Assembly (NCBI GenBank): GCA_964006375.1
Contig: OZ023262.1
Span: forward strand, 195,363,907-195,427,906
DNA length: 64,000 bases
Source of the DNA: Tillus elongatus
Lineage: Eukaryota; Arthropoda; Insecta; Coleoptera; Cleridae
Direction of reading: 5' to 3'
Positions 1 to 11,859 of this stretch are shown here, piece after piece (position 1 is the stretch's first letter; each line of letters opens with the position of its first letter). Both the position numbers and the translations under genes were made by a program. The notes beneath the pieces are model-generated. The model did not search any database. It was not told the origin of the DNA and saw nothing but the letters and a program-made list of their open reading frames with translations.

Positions 1-540
1 CAACAAGGGCTACAATTTAAAAAATAATTTCAAATATACAGGGTTGTCCAATGAAGTGTGACACCTCAATGTTATATTCTTTCTTATGAAACACCATGTA
101 TTTGATAACGATTTTGAACTCTACGTCTTTCTTGAAGGGTCCCTATACCAATCTATTACCGTTTGTCAGATATCTTGATTTTTCGAGCAATGTGAGGTTT
201 TCTAAAAAAAAAACTGATCTTCCATGTAAAATAAGATCGAAAGAAAAAATCACTAGCCTGCGACGATGGCGTTTGGAGGATTAGAAGTCGTTTTGTAGTT
301 TTCGATGTGATATCCCTCACTGGTGCCCCAGGTAAGGTCCGAGTGTTAGGACATTGTAAAATATAGTTTTTTTAAGTCTATTGCCGTCATATGGTAAAAG
401 ACTTTCTTAAAAATTGCATGTCTGGCCAAACCTGAAATAGAAATCAGGTATTTTCTTTTTTGTTTTGCACACACTATGTATGCATACCAGTCAGCCCTTG
501 TGAGAACCTTATTTTAAGTGCAAACACTTCCATTTTTATT
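1..540. other. AT-rich DNA, no gene seen
   Basis: No recognisable protein or RNA. The string TACAGGGTTGTCC at 37-49 resembles the TA-flanked terminus of a Tc1/mariner-type element, but I found no matching opposite end nearby. A 62-codon ORF at 96-284 has no recognisable motif and is probably chance. Confidence 0.4.
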
Positions 541-561
541 GTAAATACAGTTTGTATATAA

Positions 562-662
562 GTTTGTGTGTGTGTATGTGTGTGCGTGTGCGGGTGCGTG
601 TGCGCGTGTGTGTGTGCGTGTGTGAGGCGTGCGTATGTGGATGCGTGCGTGCGTGTGTGTTG
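562..662. repeat. Impure (GT)n/(GCGT)n microsatellite
   Basis: About 100 bp of alternating GT with GCGT interruptions. It makes a His/Thr-rich ORF on the minus strand and a Cys/Val-rich ORF on the plus strand; both are artefacts of the repeat. Confidence 0.95.
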
Positions 663-2940
663 CATAATAAAACAATATTTGTTTTTAAAGCATATATTTT
701 CCGTTCTTAGCATAGTTGTCCTGGTAAGGCTACAAAACGGAAGGGAGAAATTATAAATTATATAAGAAAAATACAACAGTTTCAAATACTTAAATATGAG
801 GCAAATTTTAAAATTGAACTTAAAAAATTGAAAATGACAATAATGACAACAAAACTGTATGTCAAATTTGAATGAAGTTCATCGGAGTCAATCTGACATA
901 TGCAAGCTAACTATTGTGTATTTCAATTTGTTTTTTGTTTTTGTCAAGGAAATATAAATAGGGGTAATATTTTTAAAAGTTATCTTCCTTTATGTTTATG
1001 AAAATTTTTTTTAAGTAATTTAAAAGTCTTGTAAACACATTTTTTTATTATTTGAGGTTTTACAATGTAAAATAGAATCATTACTGAAATTTATATTATG
1101 TATGGCCAGTAGTAAGATTATATTCAAACAAAACACACGTTCTTTTTTGTAGATGTGTATCACTTTTGTGCAGTGTTAATCTATCTTTAAGGACTGCTTA
1201 TTTGATCAGTGTCTTTTAAATTAAACTTACTACGTGGAATACAATATACCACCCCAGGTACTTTAGATATTTCATCTTTACTTTTAAGTTTACTGAAAAT
1301 ATTATTGATTGTTTTGAATATCGAAATGTTATATTAAAATTTCTTTCATCCTTATATATAAATTTCAATATTTCAATATATTGAAAATATTTTTAAGATA
1401 AGGAATCGATATGTACAAATGCTAGATGTTTCCGAACTCGAAGGTATTTGGTTGTTTGGTCTGTCAGTTAAATTTGATAGTGTTTGTAGAGAGTATCTTG
1501 TATTGTAATGAAAATTGTTTATAGAATTATATAATAGTTTATTAACTAATTTGGGAGGATGCGAGCTGTTGTCTGATGATGAACGTGAATTCCTCGCATC
1601 TTCTTATGTCGAGTGGTGTTGGAATTACGTTGATATCTTGAATAGTTATTTGGGTGAGACACTTAAAAAATGTCACTGTGCATAGTTTTTATGATGGCAA
1701 CAAGAGGGGGCAGGTCGTCTGGGTACAAACGCTACAAATATATTTTCGACTTTAGGAAAGAGAATCCTCTGTGGAATCCTTTAAGACAAAAAATTCTAAC
1801 TGTCCCAAAAATATTATTATATGTGTATCAAAAACTGTAAAGTTTCACATATACATGTACGAACAGGTTCATCAAAAACAATTAAGTACGCAACTACTCT
1901 ACCCGCCCAAGAAATAATATTTACTTGCTAAATCACCATGACTGTTTTTATTTTAATATGCTTTATCAAGATGTTTACACGATTTGGCGTGCTTTGAAGA
2001 TAAACTGGAAGTTTTTTCAATTGAGAACTATCTTTATAATGTCAGAAAATATACTGAGCGGTGTACTGGTAGAGATAATGATAGTAATCGTATAAATAGC
2101 CCCTTTTGTGGCTGATCCTATATTTTTGCGTAATATAGCTCATTATATATAGTTTTGTGGTCAACAATATATTTGATGTTTACTTAGGACTAATATTCTA
2201 GGTTTGCGTATTGCACATTGACATGCCTGTGGTGTGTATATATACTTAATCAAGGGCTAATTATAAAATTGTATACTATATATCTATCCATTTCATGATT
2301 AAACTTCTATGTCATGTAAACAGACAGACCAAATGTATCACTGAACTATCGTATACCCATATCGAACCATGGGGTTATTGCCAAGTAAAAAAAAAGTTTT
2401 ATTTCGATTAAAAATAGCTGATTTTCACAAATTTGTACCATTTTACTATATAGTGTACAACACCCAACAGCATATTTTTGAAAAATCCCGTAATACGTCA
2501 ATTTTAAATTAGAAAGTGACATTCTGCAGCGTGAAAACTTCACCCATCATTCAGCCCCTTCGAGTGACAGTTGCAACACGAAAAATTTTACATGGGAAGT
2601 AGTCGCTTGTGAAGCCTCATATGAAAGATCTCCAAATTCTCTATTCTAAAATGATATGGTGGTAAAATTTATTTAAAAAATTAACACTAAAAAAAGACAT
2701 TCTTCTACTTGACACTAAAACATTGATAAGTAATCGCGTTTGATTGTTGCTAATGAGAAAGCAAGCGAAAACAAATTGATTGTCCGTTTCAGGCGGTATG
2801 AATTAAAAAGAAGCCATAAAGAATTATCAAGATTCTTCACAGTTGGCAATGTTAGTTTTGTTCAAAACGCCTTAGCAGCTTGCTGTGTGATTGTAGCCGC
2901 ATGGCAGTAGTTGTCAGTTGTTAACTGCATTTCAAGAACT
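663..2940. other. AT-rich DNA without recognised gene
   Basis: More than 2 kb of AT-rich sequence with short ORFs only. One stretch, 1512-1685, is open for 57 codons and reads as plausible protein on the plus strand (see findings). Nothing else in this interval could be assigned. Confidence 0.5.
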
Positions 2941-2949
2941 TGGTATACT

Positions 2950-3560
2950 TAACAGAAAAACATAAAATAAGAATTATACAGATGATTGATTACGAAAATA
3001 AAACACGATCACATATCAAACTTGCTCGCCTATTTAATGAAAAATTCCCCGATTTGACACCTATATCCCAAGAAACAATTAGTAGAATTTAAAAGCAATT
3101 TCTAGAGCTTGGACGTGTAAGGCAGATACAAAAAAAACTTTATAATGCACTGAGAAATGATACCAAATTGGATGTAATGTTTGAGCTTGAGAAAAAACAC
3201 ATACTTCGAGTCGGTAACCAGCCACAACATTGGATGTTACCCACTAATCAATTCTTCGAATATTAAAACCATGTCATTGGTCTCTTTTTGATTGATGGCA
3301 ATTTGAATGGGATAATGATTTAGCACTGCTCCAAAATAATGGCGTGCAACTTTGGCAAACATATATCCTAATCGAGCAACTCTACAAGTTTCAACAAATG
3401 TGATGTGGCTGCAGCAGGATAAAGCACCAGCACATTACCAAATCAATGTCCGGCAGCACCTCGACTTAACAGTTCAAAATCGGTGTATAGTGAGGCGAGG
3501 ATCTTAAGAATCGCCAGCGTGATCACCTGCTCTTACGCGATTCGACTTCTTATGTGAAAG
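2950..3560 (+). pseudogene. ITm (mariner-like) transposase relic
   Basis: A decayed transposase of the IS630/Tc1/mariner group, which cuts and pastes DNA at TA sites. The N-terminal part reads as a helix-turn-helix region (KLARLFNEKFPDLTPI near 3020-3065), followed by a stop. Near 3402 the reading WLQQDKAPAHY matches the second catalytic block, normally WFQQDGAPPHY, and still has its Asp. Just downstream a degraded WIGRRGSIEWPARSPDLTPLDFF-type block can be followed through stops and a frame change. The first catalytic block (TDEA) is missing, so the middle has been lost. The relic runs straight into a LINE fragment near 3570. It cannot encode a working enzyme. Confidence 0.75.
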
Positions 3561-3569
3561 GTATATTAT

Positions 3570-4150
3570 ACAAAACAAAACCACGTGATTTAACTGACCT
3601 AAGAAGAAGCATAACGGTTGCGATTAGGTCGGTCAAGTCTCAGATGTTGACTAACGTTAGAACATTAAGTCCTGGGTCAGAAACGAACACAAGGTGTACT
3701 GGGCAGACTATCCAGGGCTCAGACATGGGAAGTCAGTAATTGACGAACCCAGTTCAAACACAGCTGCGGAGCTGCTAAATCTTAGCAGAGGACAGCTCAG
3801 AAACATAGCAGGTCTCTTGAGGAGACACATGGCCATCAAGAAACACCTGCATAAAATGCGCGGTTCGAGGGGGACCTCGAATGCAGACTCTGCGGCGAGG
3901 GGGAGGAATCAGCCCAGCACATCTTGTGCGAGTGTAAAGCTATGGACTGCAAAAGACAACTAATCTACGGTCAGTCTAGACCAGAGACAGAGCGATATAA
4001 AACTTCACCCTACCAATCGCTGTGCTGACTAGTTCAAGGCAAAGTGATTTTGGAATGGGTGGAGTAAAAAGACTAAGGGCATGCACAATAAGCCAAAGGC
4101 TGCAGTGCTTTCGGGGCGGCGAAGTTGCGGACGAGCCCTGCAGGGAAGAA
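3570..4150 (+). pseudogene. LINE ORF2 C-terminus, RNase H/zinc-knuckle end
   Basis: The 3' end of a non-LTR retrotransposon polyprotein. After an open stretch (RHGKSVIDEPSSNTAAELL, 3720-3780) comes LLRRHMAIKKHLHKM, the usual lead-in to the C-terminal zinc motif of R1/LOA/I-type LINEs. One frameshift later, at about 3865-3930, the other frame reads CRLCGEGEESAQHILCEC, giving the C-x2-C ... H-x4-C pattern expected. The reading then decays with stops. No EN or RT domain precedes it, so the insertion was 5'-truncated. The function it once had was target-primed reverse transcription; it is dead now. Confidence 0.75.
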
Positions 4151-4329
4151 AAAACGTTAGAATACATTCTTATTAGCGATTATGATGCGACCAAGACGCC
4201 CAAGGCATGTATTTTGAACATCTTCCACATTAAGATTAATGTGTTTTTTATTACTTCCACATCGTCAATACGTGTGGAAATATCGCATCAGCGCCAAAAA
4301 TTTCATTTTTTTTACTTAAACGTCGTAAA

Positions 4330-4980
4330 AAGTGTCGATACATGGAAAAAATAATATTTGTGGCTGTCGGTCTGTATGTCCGTCCGTTTGTAGCCACGAT
4401 AACTTTAGAACTAATTGAGATATCATCTTCAAATTTGGTATACAGTTAGCACCAGACAAATGAACGGTTGGGATTGTTCTTGGCTAAAACCCAACTTCAG
4501 TGGGTAGGGGATAAATGGGGTATGATTTGGTGAAAATTGACACTTTTTCGTTAAAACTCGAGTAATATAAAATGTTGGTGTTTGTTTATTAGCAAGCTTT
4601 CAATTTTATCAAACATCTGGTACTCTGTGGTGAAATTAAATTAGGGGTTTGATGTGCAGGGGTGCACTATAGGTGACAGAAATTTCTATATTTTTTTTTG
4701 TATAAACCGCGTAAAAAGTCTCAAAACATATAGAAAACTTGATTCTGGAACGAATTTTGTTTGTCGGTCGGTCGGTCTGTCGGCCTGTATGGTTGTCTGC
4801 TGATAGGCACAATAACTTTAGAACGCATTGAGATATCTTCAATTTGGTATCCCAGTTAGCACCCGACAAAAGAGTGCCTCGAATTGTTTTTGGGTAAGAT
4901 CGCTTTAGGAAATAGAGGATAAACGAGGGGTGGTTTTATGAAAAGTGACTTTTTTTTTCGAGTAATATAACGTTTTAAAA
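4330..4980 (+). repeat. Two direct copies of a noncoding repeat with GTCY motifs
   Basis: Two related units, about 4330-4580 and 4690-4980, share in order: GTAAAAAGT, a (GTCN)n run (GTCCGTCCGT; GTCGGTCGGTCGG), CACGATAACTTTAGAA, GAGATATC, AATTTGGTAT, CAGTTAGCACC and GACAAA. They are divergent but collinear. Units like this are widespread noncoding insect repeats; no protein is implied. Confidence 0.75.
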
Positions 4981-6250
4981 GTAAATATGTACCGAAATAG
5001 GAATATTTTCTTTGTGGTCAAATCATCCTAAATTCATTTCATGAGAATGTCTTACTAGGAGAGTAGGTTATCACAGCTACGTGGAAGTTATGATTCCATT
5101 TATCAAGAACGAAACGCGATTAGTTATTAATTTTTTAGTGTGTTGTAGAGAGATCCGTCAATCAGATCATTTTTTTTTACTGTTAATTTTTGCAATAAAT
5201 TTTTAAACCGTGGCATTTTGGAATAGAGAATGAAGAGTCTTTCAAATGAGTTATTATAACCCCCTTATATCCTATTTAAAATTAGGAGGGTTGCTATGTC
5301 TCTCAAGGGGGGTTGAATAAAGGAATGAGGGTTTTACGTTGCGGGAAGTAATTTTTTAATCTAAAATTAACATGTTTTGGGATTTTTTATAAATATGCAC
5401 AAGTGGGATGCTGAATTTATTCCATTTTGCTGTTGCACACTGTATATTGTAAATAATAGATTATAAATATAATTTAGATTTAATCTTCCCTTGTACTGGT
5501 CCTTATACTAAAAATAAGCAAAATATTCTGAAATTGTATTACACAAAGCAGTATTTATAAACCAAAAGAATCTTTTCGTATCTTCACAGAATATGACAGT
5601 AGCAAAAATATATCGTTCATCACAACATATCCGAAAGAACGAGTCACTCGAAATAACATAGTGTAAGGATGCGTGACGGAGCTGATAACATATAAATCAA
5701 CCCTCTAGACATTAGAGATAGCCGATGAAATGCGGCGATTACACGAACCTTTGATCTAATGTCGCTATAATTCCAGAAGCACTAACTACACCTTAACGTA
5801 ATGGATAGACCATTAGAGTTTAATCTAGGAGTCAATCTAAATGCGATATATTGCTTCTCCTTTTATATAAAATTACATTTTTGCTATTAGAGCAGAAAGT
5901 ATTACAAGTGATCCTTTTAATATAGCTGCCTAAACTAAAATATATTAAATGCGATAGAGTGCAATTACTTAAACAAGCTTTCTTCAATCGAAAATATGTA
6001 TTATATTAAATACAGGTATAGAAACTTTTCTCTACCTTCACAATTGCCTTTTTAATTGTCTGTAACCAATTTGGTCCTTTTACGCCATCGTCATCTACAT
6101 CTCTATGAAGTTGTGATAAAGTATTATTTTCTATCGGTCTGTGGTACAAAACGCATAACTACTAAGTCATTAATTAAATAGAAAATAATTAAATAGAAAC
6201 TATATAAATATTCGCTAAAATATTTTCAGCATGAAATATTTTAAGGCGAT
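4981..6250. other. AT-rich DNA, nothing assigned
   Basis: No ORF, RNA or repeat unit recognised. Part of it may be the U3 region of the LTR proposed to start near 6.25 kb, but I could not find an LTR boundary. Confidence 0.4.
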
Positions 6251-6355
6251 TTATATTTAAATAAACAGGTATTTCGTACTTATTATCTTATCCGGTTGTG
6301 ATAAGGTGATAAATTTCCAAGCATCGCAGAGTTTTTGGGCCGGCTGTGAAATTCA

Positions 6356-6402
6356 TATAAAAGGAGAAGCAACAACGGGACAGGGGCAGTATTGTTAATT
6401 CA
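6356..6402 (+). promoter_or_regulatory. TATA box and initiator-like sites
   Basis: TATAAAAGG lies at 6356-6364. About 32 bp downstream is GCAGTA (A at 6388), close to the arthropod initiator TCAGT; TTCAGCT at 6399-6405 is a second option. This is a sound RNA polymerase II core promoter by sequence alone. Confidence 0.55.
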
Positions 6403-6640
6403 GCTAACAAGCCGAGAACAGTGAGTCCGCACCGATTCCGTTTCCGTTTGCCATCCGAGCGCACCTGGTTGCCCGATTTCAGTACACGAGAAATATTGTT
6501 ATAGGTGAGAAATTATCCGTTCTAAGTAATTCACATTTTGTAGCGCATTTTCATATTTTTAAATTATCACGTTTCTCAGTCCAAATCTCCGCAAGCGAGT
6601 TACTTCGGACCTTCCTAGACAATTCCCGTATGTTAGATTG

Positions 6641-6946
6641 TCTTGCATTATTTTTGTGGGGATGCTGAGAATTCACAGCTCACTTAAATAATCGAGATAT
6701 ATTCATCTTGGATTGATCCCGATAGGGACGCTGAGGATTCACAGCCTATCTAGGTCAGTCCAAGTGAGACGTCCTTCCCAATTGGCACGGTACCCTTCGT
6801 CGGGCTCCCGGCTTTCCGCCCCATACAGTATAAGCTCTTGTGTTATTTTAGTGAGGACGCTGAGGATTCACAGCTCGATAAAGTAATCAAGATGTTTTCG
6901 TCCCGGTTTGACCCCAGCGGAGATGCTGAGGATTCACAGGCCTCCG
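6641..6946 (+). repeat. Direct duplication of about 112 bp in the LTR-like block
   Basis: 6641-6752 and 6836-6946 are homologous, each beginning TCTTG.. TTATTTT. Each carries two GCTGAGRATTCACAG elements about 70 bp apart, so the nine-base core GATTCACAG or its variant occurs four times. Divergence is moderate. The regular spacing suggests protein-binding or RNA-structure elements rather than a coding repeat. Confidence 0.8.
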
Positions 6947-7488
6947 GGAACTGTCATCCCGTCACTCCAGTCTGAACTTTTTCGTCTCCGCTGTCCCCTG
7001 CTTCGACAGAGAAATTATAGCTAGTATTCTGATGTTGTCAATCGCGGTGTGCTGCCCGTCTGTCGTGCTTGAGTGAAATACCGCTCGTATCATATACACC
7101 TGACCGAATCCGTACGCTTCGCCACGCACTAACCTTTACCGCTTTAGTGAGGGCCACGTTCCGATTGATGTTAGTACCCGTATATTTGATTTGTACATAT
7201 TTTCTAAATATTGTTCTGTGTACATATATATATTTTGTAAATAGTTTCAAATCTGAAATATAGGGTTGGGTAAATTAAAGCCCTTGATTAATTCTTATCT
7301 ACCCCCTAAACATACAAAATCTGCTACACCTTTCGTTAAAACAGAAGTGGTCGGATCACGCCGAGTCAGCGATTTAAGCCCGCTCACTCGGGGGTCACTA
7401 AATGTAGCCTATATTTTACCTAAATGCTACAGAACCCTTCTCCACAGAGTTACCCAGGTACTTTGGTCGTTATCTCGGTCAGAGTTAA

Positions 7489-7809
7489 GTGAAGATGTCG
7501 CAGACATCCTCAACAGGAAGTAAACACTTTAAAATTTGGCTTCCCAGATCCTCACATAGTAACCGTCAATCACTGTCACCGAAAAACGGTCTGCAAGCCA
7601 AGATCTCGTCACAAAGTATGGAATTGTCTCGCCAAGTAAGGGCAACAATAATTAATCAATTTAGGAGGGATGGTCAGTAGGTACCCGTAGTTGAATATTA
7701 TGACGATTACCGTCGTGTACTGTCATCTGACAAACGACACCATCCTAAATTGCAGACTGATTCATTAGTTAGTTTTTATCTGACAAAAAACTTTTTATTA
7801 CGAAAGTAA
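7489..7809 (+). pseudogene. Possible gag N-terminus of the LTR element
   Basis: The reading starts ATG AAG ATG at 7489 and gives a Ser/Lys/Gln-rich basic peptide, then RQVRATIINQFRRDGQ. It meets a TAG at 7678 and continues in the same frame as VPVVEYYDDYRRVLSSDKR to a TAA at 7807. In-frame continuity across the single stop, and position just after the LTR-like block, favour a decayed gag. No zinc knuckle or other diagnostic motif is seen, so this is inference. The reading ends exactly where a copy of the (TA)n-bearing repeat family begins. Confidence 0.35.
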
Positions 7810-8456
7810 ATTACATACCAAAATTTAGATCCATGAATTAAAAGAAAAAAAGTTATACGCATTTAAAGGAAAAAAAAGTTTGGGTGCAACTGCTCATCAG
7901 AGAAACGCACAAGTTCAACTTATTGTGTGTTAAGCGACATATATTGAATATTACAGAAGACGATTTTTTCTTGGCTGGAAAAGACCAAGAAATACGAGAA
8001 AAATTGCTTTGAAAATTTTATAGTTTTCTTCGTGAAAATGTCAAAGTGGCGATTTAAAACATCAAAACTAATAAGTTTTAACAAAGACTGATGCATTGAA
8101 AATATTAAATGAGATGTCTTTAATAAAGCCGTTACACTTATTCGTTTGATAAAATATATGCCAAAAATTATATTTGAAATATAAATTATTTGCTAATACA
8201 TAAATCATCATACAAGCTTATAACCGGTTCGTTACAATACAAATAACATGTACTCCACAGCCGAGTTGTTGGAGCGCGCGTATGACACCCACTAAACTCC
8301 GGGATGGCGCGGGTTCCAACTGTCTTCTTCAATTGTAGTGTATTTCCATTAAGAAAATTCACTAATTGAGAGGTAGCGATGATGAGACTTTCGGAAGATA
8401 TCTTCAAATGAGCGCGAATTAGGGCCCCTGAAACCCACTTCCATGGTCAGTTAAAA

Positions 8457-8540
<84 letters not shown>
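7810..8540 (-). repeat. (TA)n-bearing repeat family, copy 1
   Basis: The body 7810-8080 carries TACCAAAATTTAGATC, AAAAAGTTATACGCATTT and a GCGATTTAAAACATCAAAA stretch that match other copies. The right module at 8345-8455 has TTCACTAATTGAGAGGTAGCG and AATGAGCGCGAATTAGGG, directly followed by a (TA)n tract at 8460-8539. The same module next to (TA)n recurs through the window. Confidence 0.75.
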
Positions 8541-8865
8541 CGCAATATATCTCAAATTCTTTAAGTGATTGAAACGAAAATCTACAACCTAAAAGAGCAC
8601 AGACAGGCGGCGTGGTTGTGTACAAATTTTTAAGTCTCTTGGTCAAAGAAAAATAAAGTTATTCGAAATTAATATTAAAATAATCTTCGACATCACTTCA
8701 GATTCTGTAATGCTATATCTACAAGGTTGGATAAAGACAGATAACGCTACTTGTACTGCTATGGTATTTAACCAAATGGTAGCAAAAAATCCAAACAATG
8801 GAAGTTAGAATCATTGCAAGATGTCAGAATGTAGAACACTGTGAAATGTACGACAGGGGCGCCAT
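8541..8865. other. No gene recognised
   Basis: AT-rich sequence between the (TA)n tract and the palindrome-family arm; nothing assignable. Confidence 0.35.
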
Positions 8866-8869
8866 CTCG

Positions 8870-9012
8870 GTACGGAACCAGGTCGTATGTCGTCACGACA
8901 ATACTAGTTAAAACAAAATGTCATAGGTAGAGACTGTGTACAATCAACTGACAATTTTGTAAATTGTCAGCCCTGGCCTATTTCTTTCCTAATACCGGGA
9001 CAATGCTTGCGT
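8870..9012 (+). repeat. Single arm of the palindromic repeat found at 45.5 kb
   Basis: GTATGTCGTCACG, GTAGAGACTGTGTACAA, GACAATTTTGTAAATTGTCAG and CCCTGGCC occur in the same order as in the reverse complement of 45670-45795. Only one arm is present here, so this is a half copy or a solo element. Confidence 0.7.
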
Positions 9013-10700
9013 TCAAAAGCGCTAAATTTTAGCATGCGACTGCAACCGGCCTGATAGCTAGATGACGTTAGACGACACTTCCGATTTTTAACAGCAGCAA
9101 CTTGCTTAACAAGCGCATTATTTCTACGCTTCGTCGCTTCTGTTTGTTATGTAGCGTTGTTGACATTTTATAACTGACTTTTAACTAAGCTAGCATATTT
9201 AAAACATGGATATAAATATTCAAAATGAATATCGGATGACGGCTATAAATGAAAATTTAATGTAACCACTTAAAACAATACAAATTTGCGTAAAACAGAA
9301 CCTCAATATGTCAGTAAAACATATTCTAAGAGCAGTGTTAACACTCTGTTTTTAAAGTTTCTTAATTCAGCCACGAAAACAGGACCCCATAGACATTATT
9401 ATTGTATAACCGGGAAAAGAACCAATGTATTATATACTAATAATAACAGTATAGGCATTTTTATAGTTTGTCTCCTTGCGGAAGACAATGTTTGTTAGGT
9501 TCGTTGTGTTAAATTTAATACCACGGGCGTCAATGTTCTACGCAAGTATCAAAACCTGCTTACAAAATTAGAACGGTACTGATAGATAAGTTACTAGATC
9601 CATCGTTTTTATTATCGATGATTTCGCTGGTTAGTTGGTCAATTTTTTTAATTAAAAAATAGCACTTTAAAACGTATTTCTGCATTTCTCATATTAAAAT
9701 TACAATTAAACATATCCACGTTTGTTAACCGTCCAAGCCTATCGAGCTTAAGTTACAAGCTGCTTGCTTACGGACAACCGAATTTCAGTGCAGTGTTGGA
9801 CAAAAGCTAGATCAATACACTCACGAATTGCGAAATCGCCGCGAAACGTATTCCTATTGGTTTATTTAAAATAATATCCCAAAACAGTTGTTTTTCATTA
9901 GATTTTATAAATGTACTTTACTAATATACAGTTAGACACGATCTAAATGTCGTATCTATTTTTTTAAATTTGTGTAGCCCCAATGTTAATTAAGCGACCC
10001 CCTTTATTATACTTACTTGGCTTGTGCTTATATATGTAATATAAAAATAAAAAGGAAGTGAAACAGCAAATGAATTTATTTACTTTAGTGCTACTATTCG
10101 GTATTATCTGAAAAAGACGAAGATCTAAGGCGACGAAGTGGAACGCAATTTCGGTAAATTTACAGTTTTCTTCTTTTTCGGAAACATGCTTACAACCCTC
10201 CTTAGATGAAGCCACAAGGCAAATTTGTTTCAAACAACCCCCAAGAAAGTTAAGTGACTAAGAATGAATAGGGGTGCTGGGCGGGGAGGAAATATGAGCG
10301 GAAAATGCTAAAAAAAACATTTAGTCGGGCTTTGAAAAGCTGCGTTTTTCACATTTTGCAGCAATACCTTCCTTACACCCTGCACAACACCCATATTCGC
10401 CCAGGTCCAGTAACTTTCTTGAGGGTTGCTCCCAAGAAATATGTTTGTGCTTTATGCTTTGAAGGCGGTTGTATTCATGCACAAGGGGAAGGACACCCCC
10501 CAGTGTTTTTGGGTGAAGGGGAAAAAACCCTCTGCGTACTGGGGGTTCTTCTTCCCACATGCATACAATCACTCTCAATGCATGAACCACGGCCTTTTTT
10601 TATATTCAGCTTTCTCGTGTGTTTTATTACTGTTTTTCATTAAAAAAAGTAATGTTTTATAACTTTTAATATAAGGCTAAGTCACTATAATATATTATTC
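9013..10700. other. No recognised gene; overlapping unassigned ORFs
   Basis: Contains unassigned ORFs at 9286-9498 (+), 9964-10233 (-, 89 codons) and an overlapping set at 10305-10662 on both strands. The 10320-10590 segment is less AT-rich, with runs of C and G. None shows a domain I recognise, and the overlap on both strands argues against confident coding calls. Confidence 0.35.
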
Positions 10701-10705
10701 TTATG

Positions 10706-10745
10706 AAAATTCACTACCATAACGCACTTGCTGTGTGCAGAATAT
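10706..10745 (-). repeat. Solo copy of the CAGCAAGTGCGTTATGG motif
   Basis: ATGAAAATTCACTACCATAA followed by CGCACTTGCTGTG is the reverse complement of the motif that bounds the ~300-bp units at 25.7, 30.6 and 51.8 kb. A partial second copy (TACTTGCTGCGCCCAG) lies near 11147. Confidence 0.75.
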
Positions 10746-11690
10746 TTTTATTTTATTTTTTGTGTAACTGCAGAAGACGTTCTATGACTGCAGTTCGGTT
10801 GTGTGAATTTTAATTTATTTCATCGGCGAATTTTCATGTACAAAATGTTCATGTAACTGCAAATTTCCTTACAAACTTTTTCGCAATTGCCTTAAAGAAA
10901 ACATTATTTCTACACTTCTCGAAAGAACAATTTGATTCGAATTTGTGCGTAAAAGAAAATTAAGCGAAGTTTCGGTTTTTTTTTTCTTTCTTAGATAAAC
11001 ACATTTTTTATCGAATTTCTATACAAAAAAAAAATCGGATATGATCAGATCACGGCTTGTCTTCAAGTTGTAACCATAAAACAGTGAACTATATATAGTT
11101 CAACGTCATGAAATAATAATAATAATAATAATAATGTATAAATATACTTGCTGCGCCCAGACCTTTTTTATTCTGTTTTGTTCATTCTCCCATTTGCAAA
11201 TTTGACTTTAGCTGTGTACAGGACTCCATTTTGGCTGTTCAAAAACGCGTCGCTTATTTTAACCGTTTTACTGGCTCGTAGCAGAAGATGCTTGTATTTT
11301 GTCATTCGTTGACGTCGTTGTTGGAGCACTGCCGACAAAATAGATGAAATTCAAACTTTGACTATTTCTTATACAGTGTACTTCGTGTTATAAAAAGAAT
11401 GTATTACCAGTCAGATTGGCTTTTTCTTTCTCTAAAATTTTTGTTAAAATACTCTCTGAAAGTTTTGTTCAGCAGTAAAGTCTACTTGGATTTTATTATG
11501 TTCGTCGGTTAAATTTAAATTTTTTATTCCTTTGAGCATCATTATTGCGCGGCTTTTTAACCTTTGATCGTTACCATTTTTAGTTTTCCACAACTTTGTT
11601 GTTACTTTAGTATTTTTATGCTTCACTCTAGTTTTGTAGACTTTTGGTAGTTCTGTAACCGTCAGATACCTTTTACTGAATTCTCTTTTA
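10746..11690. other. AT-rich DNA with a short (AAT)n run
   Basis: An (AAT)n run at 11113-11133 and no recognised gene. The minus-strand ORF at 11444-11626 (60 codons) is Lys/Asn-rich and unassigned. Confidence 0.4.
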
Positions 11691-11784
11691 AAAATTGGAG
11701 ATCGCGACTTTTGAATTTTGAAAAACTTTCTTCAAATTATCGCAAACTGTGACCCCTGGTACCCAAATCCGAAGTCAGTTTCAA

Positions 11785-11859
<75 letters not shown>

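Larger units (their letters stand above)
6250..7262 (+). mobile_element. Probable LTR (U3-R-U5) of an LTR retrotransposon
   Basis: The block is clearly more GC-rich than its surroundings. It has a TATA promoter near 6356, four copies of GATTCACAG within two duplicated units (6641-6946), no protein-coding content, and a possible gag start downstream. That is the layout of a retroelement LTR plus leader. I could not identify TG...CA ends, a convincing primer-binding site or a second LTR, so the element class (Ty3/gypsy or BEL/Pao) stays open. A host promoter with a 5' UTR is the main alternative. Confidence 0.45.

Noticed and set aside
474..785. His/Thr-rich ORF near the (GT)n tract, and similar ones at 57.3-58.0 kb
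   Set aside because: Encoded by dinucleotide repeats; no flanking protein-like sequence beyond the LINE start at 57.7 kb.
7038..7263. ORFs of 64-70 codons on both strands
   Set aside because: They lie in the LTR-like noncoding block and show no motif.
10305..10662. Host gene from overlapping ORFs of up to 112 codons
   Set aside because: Open on both strands at once, no motif, no splice pattern; probably chance in a locally GC-richer stretch.
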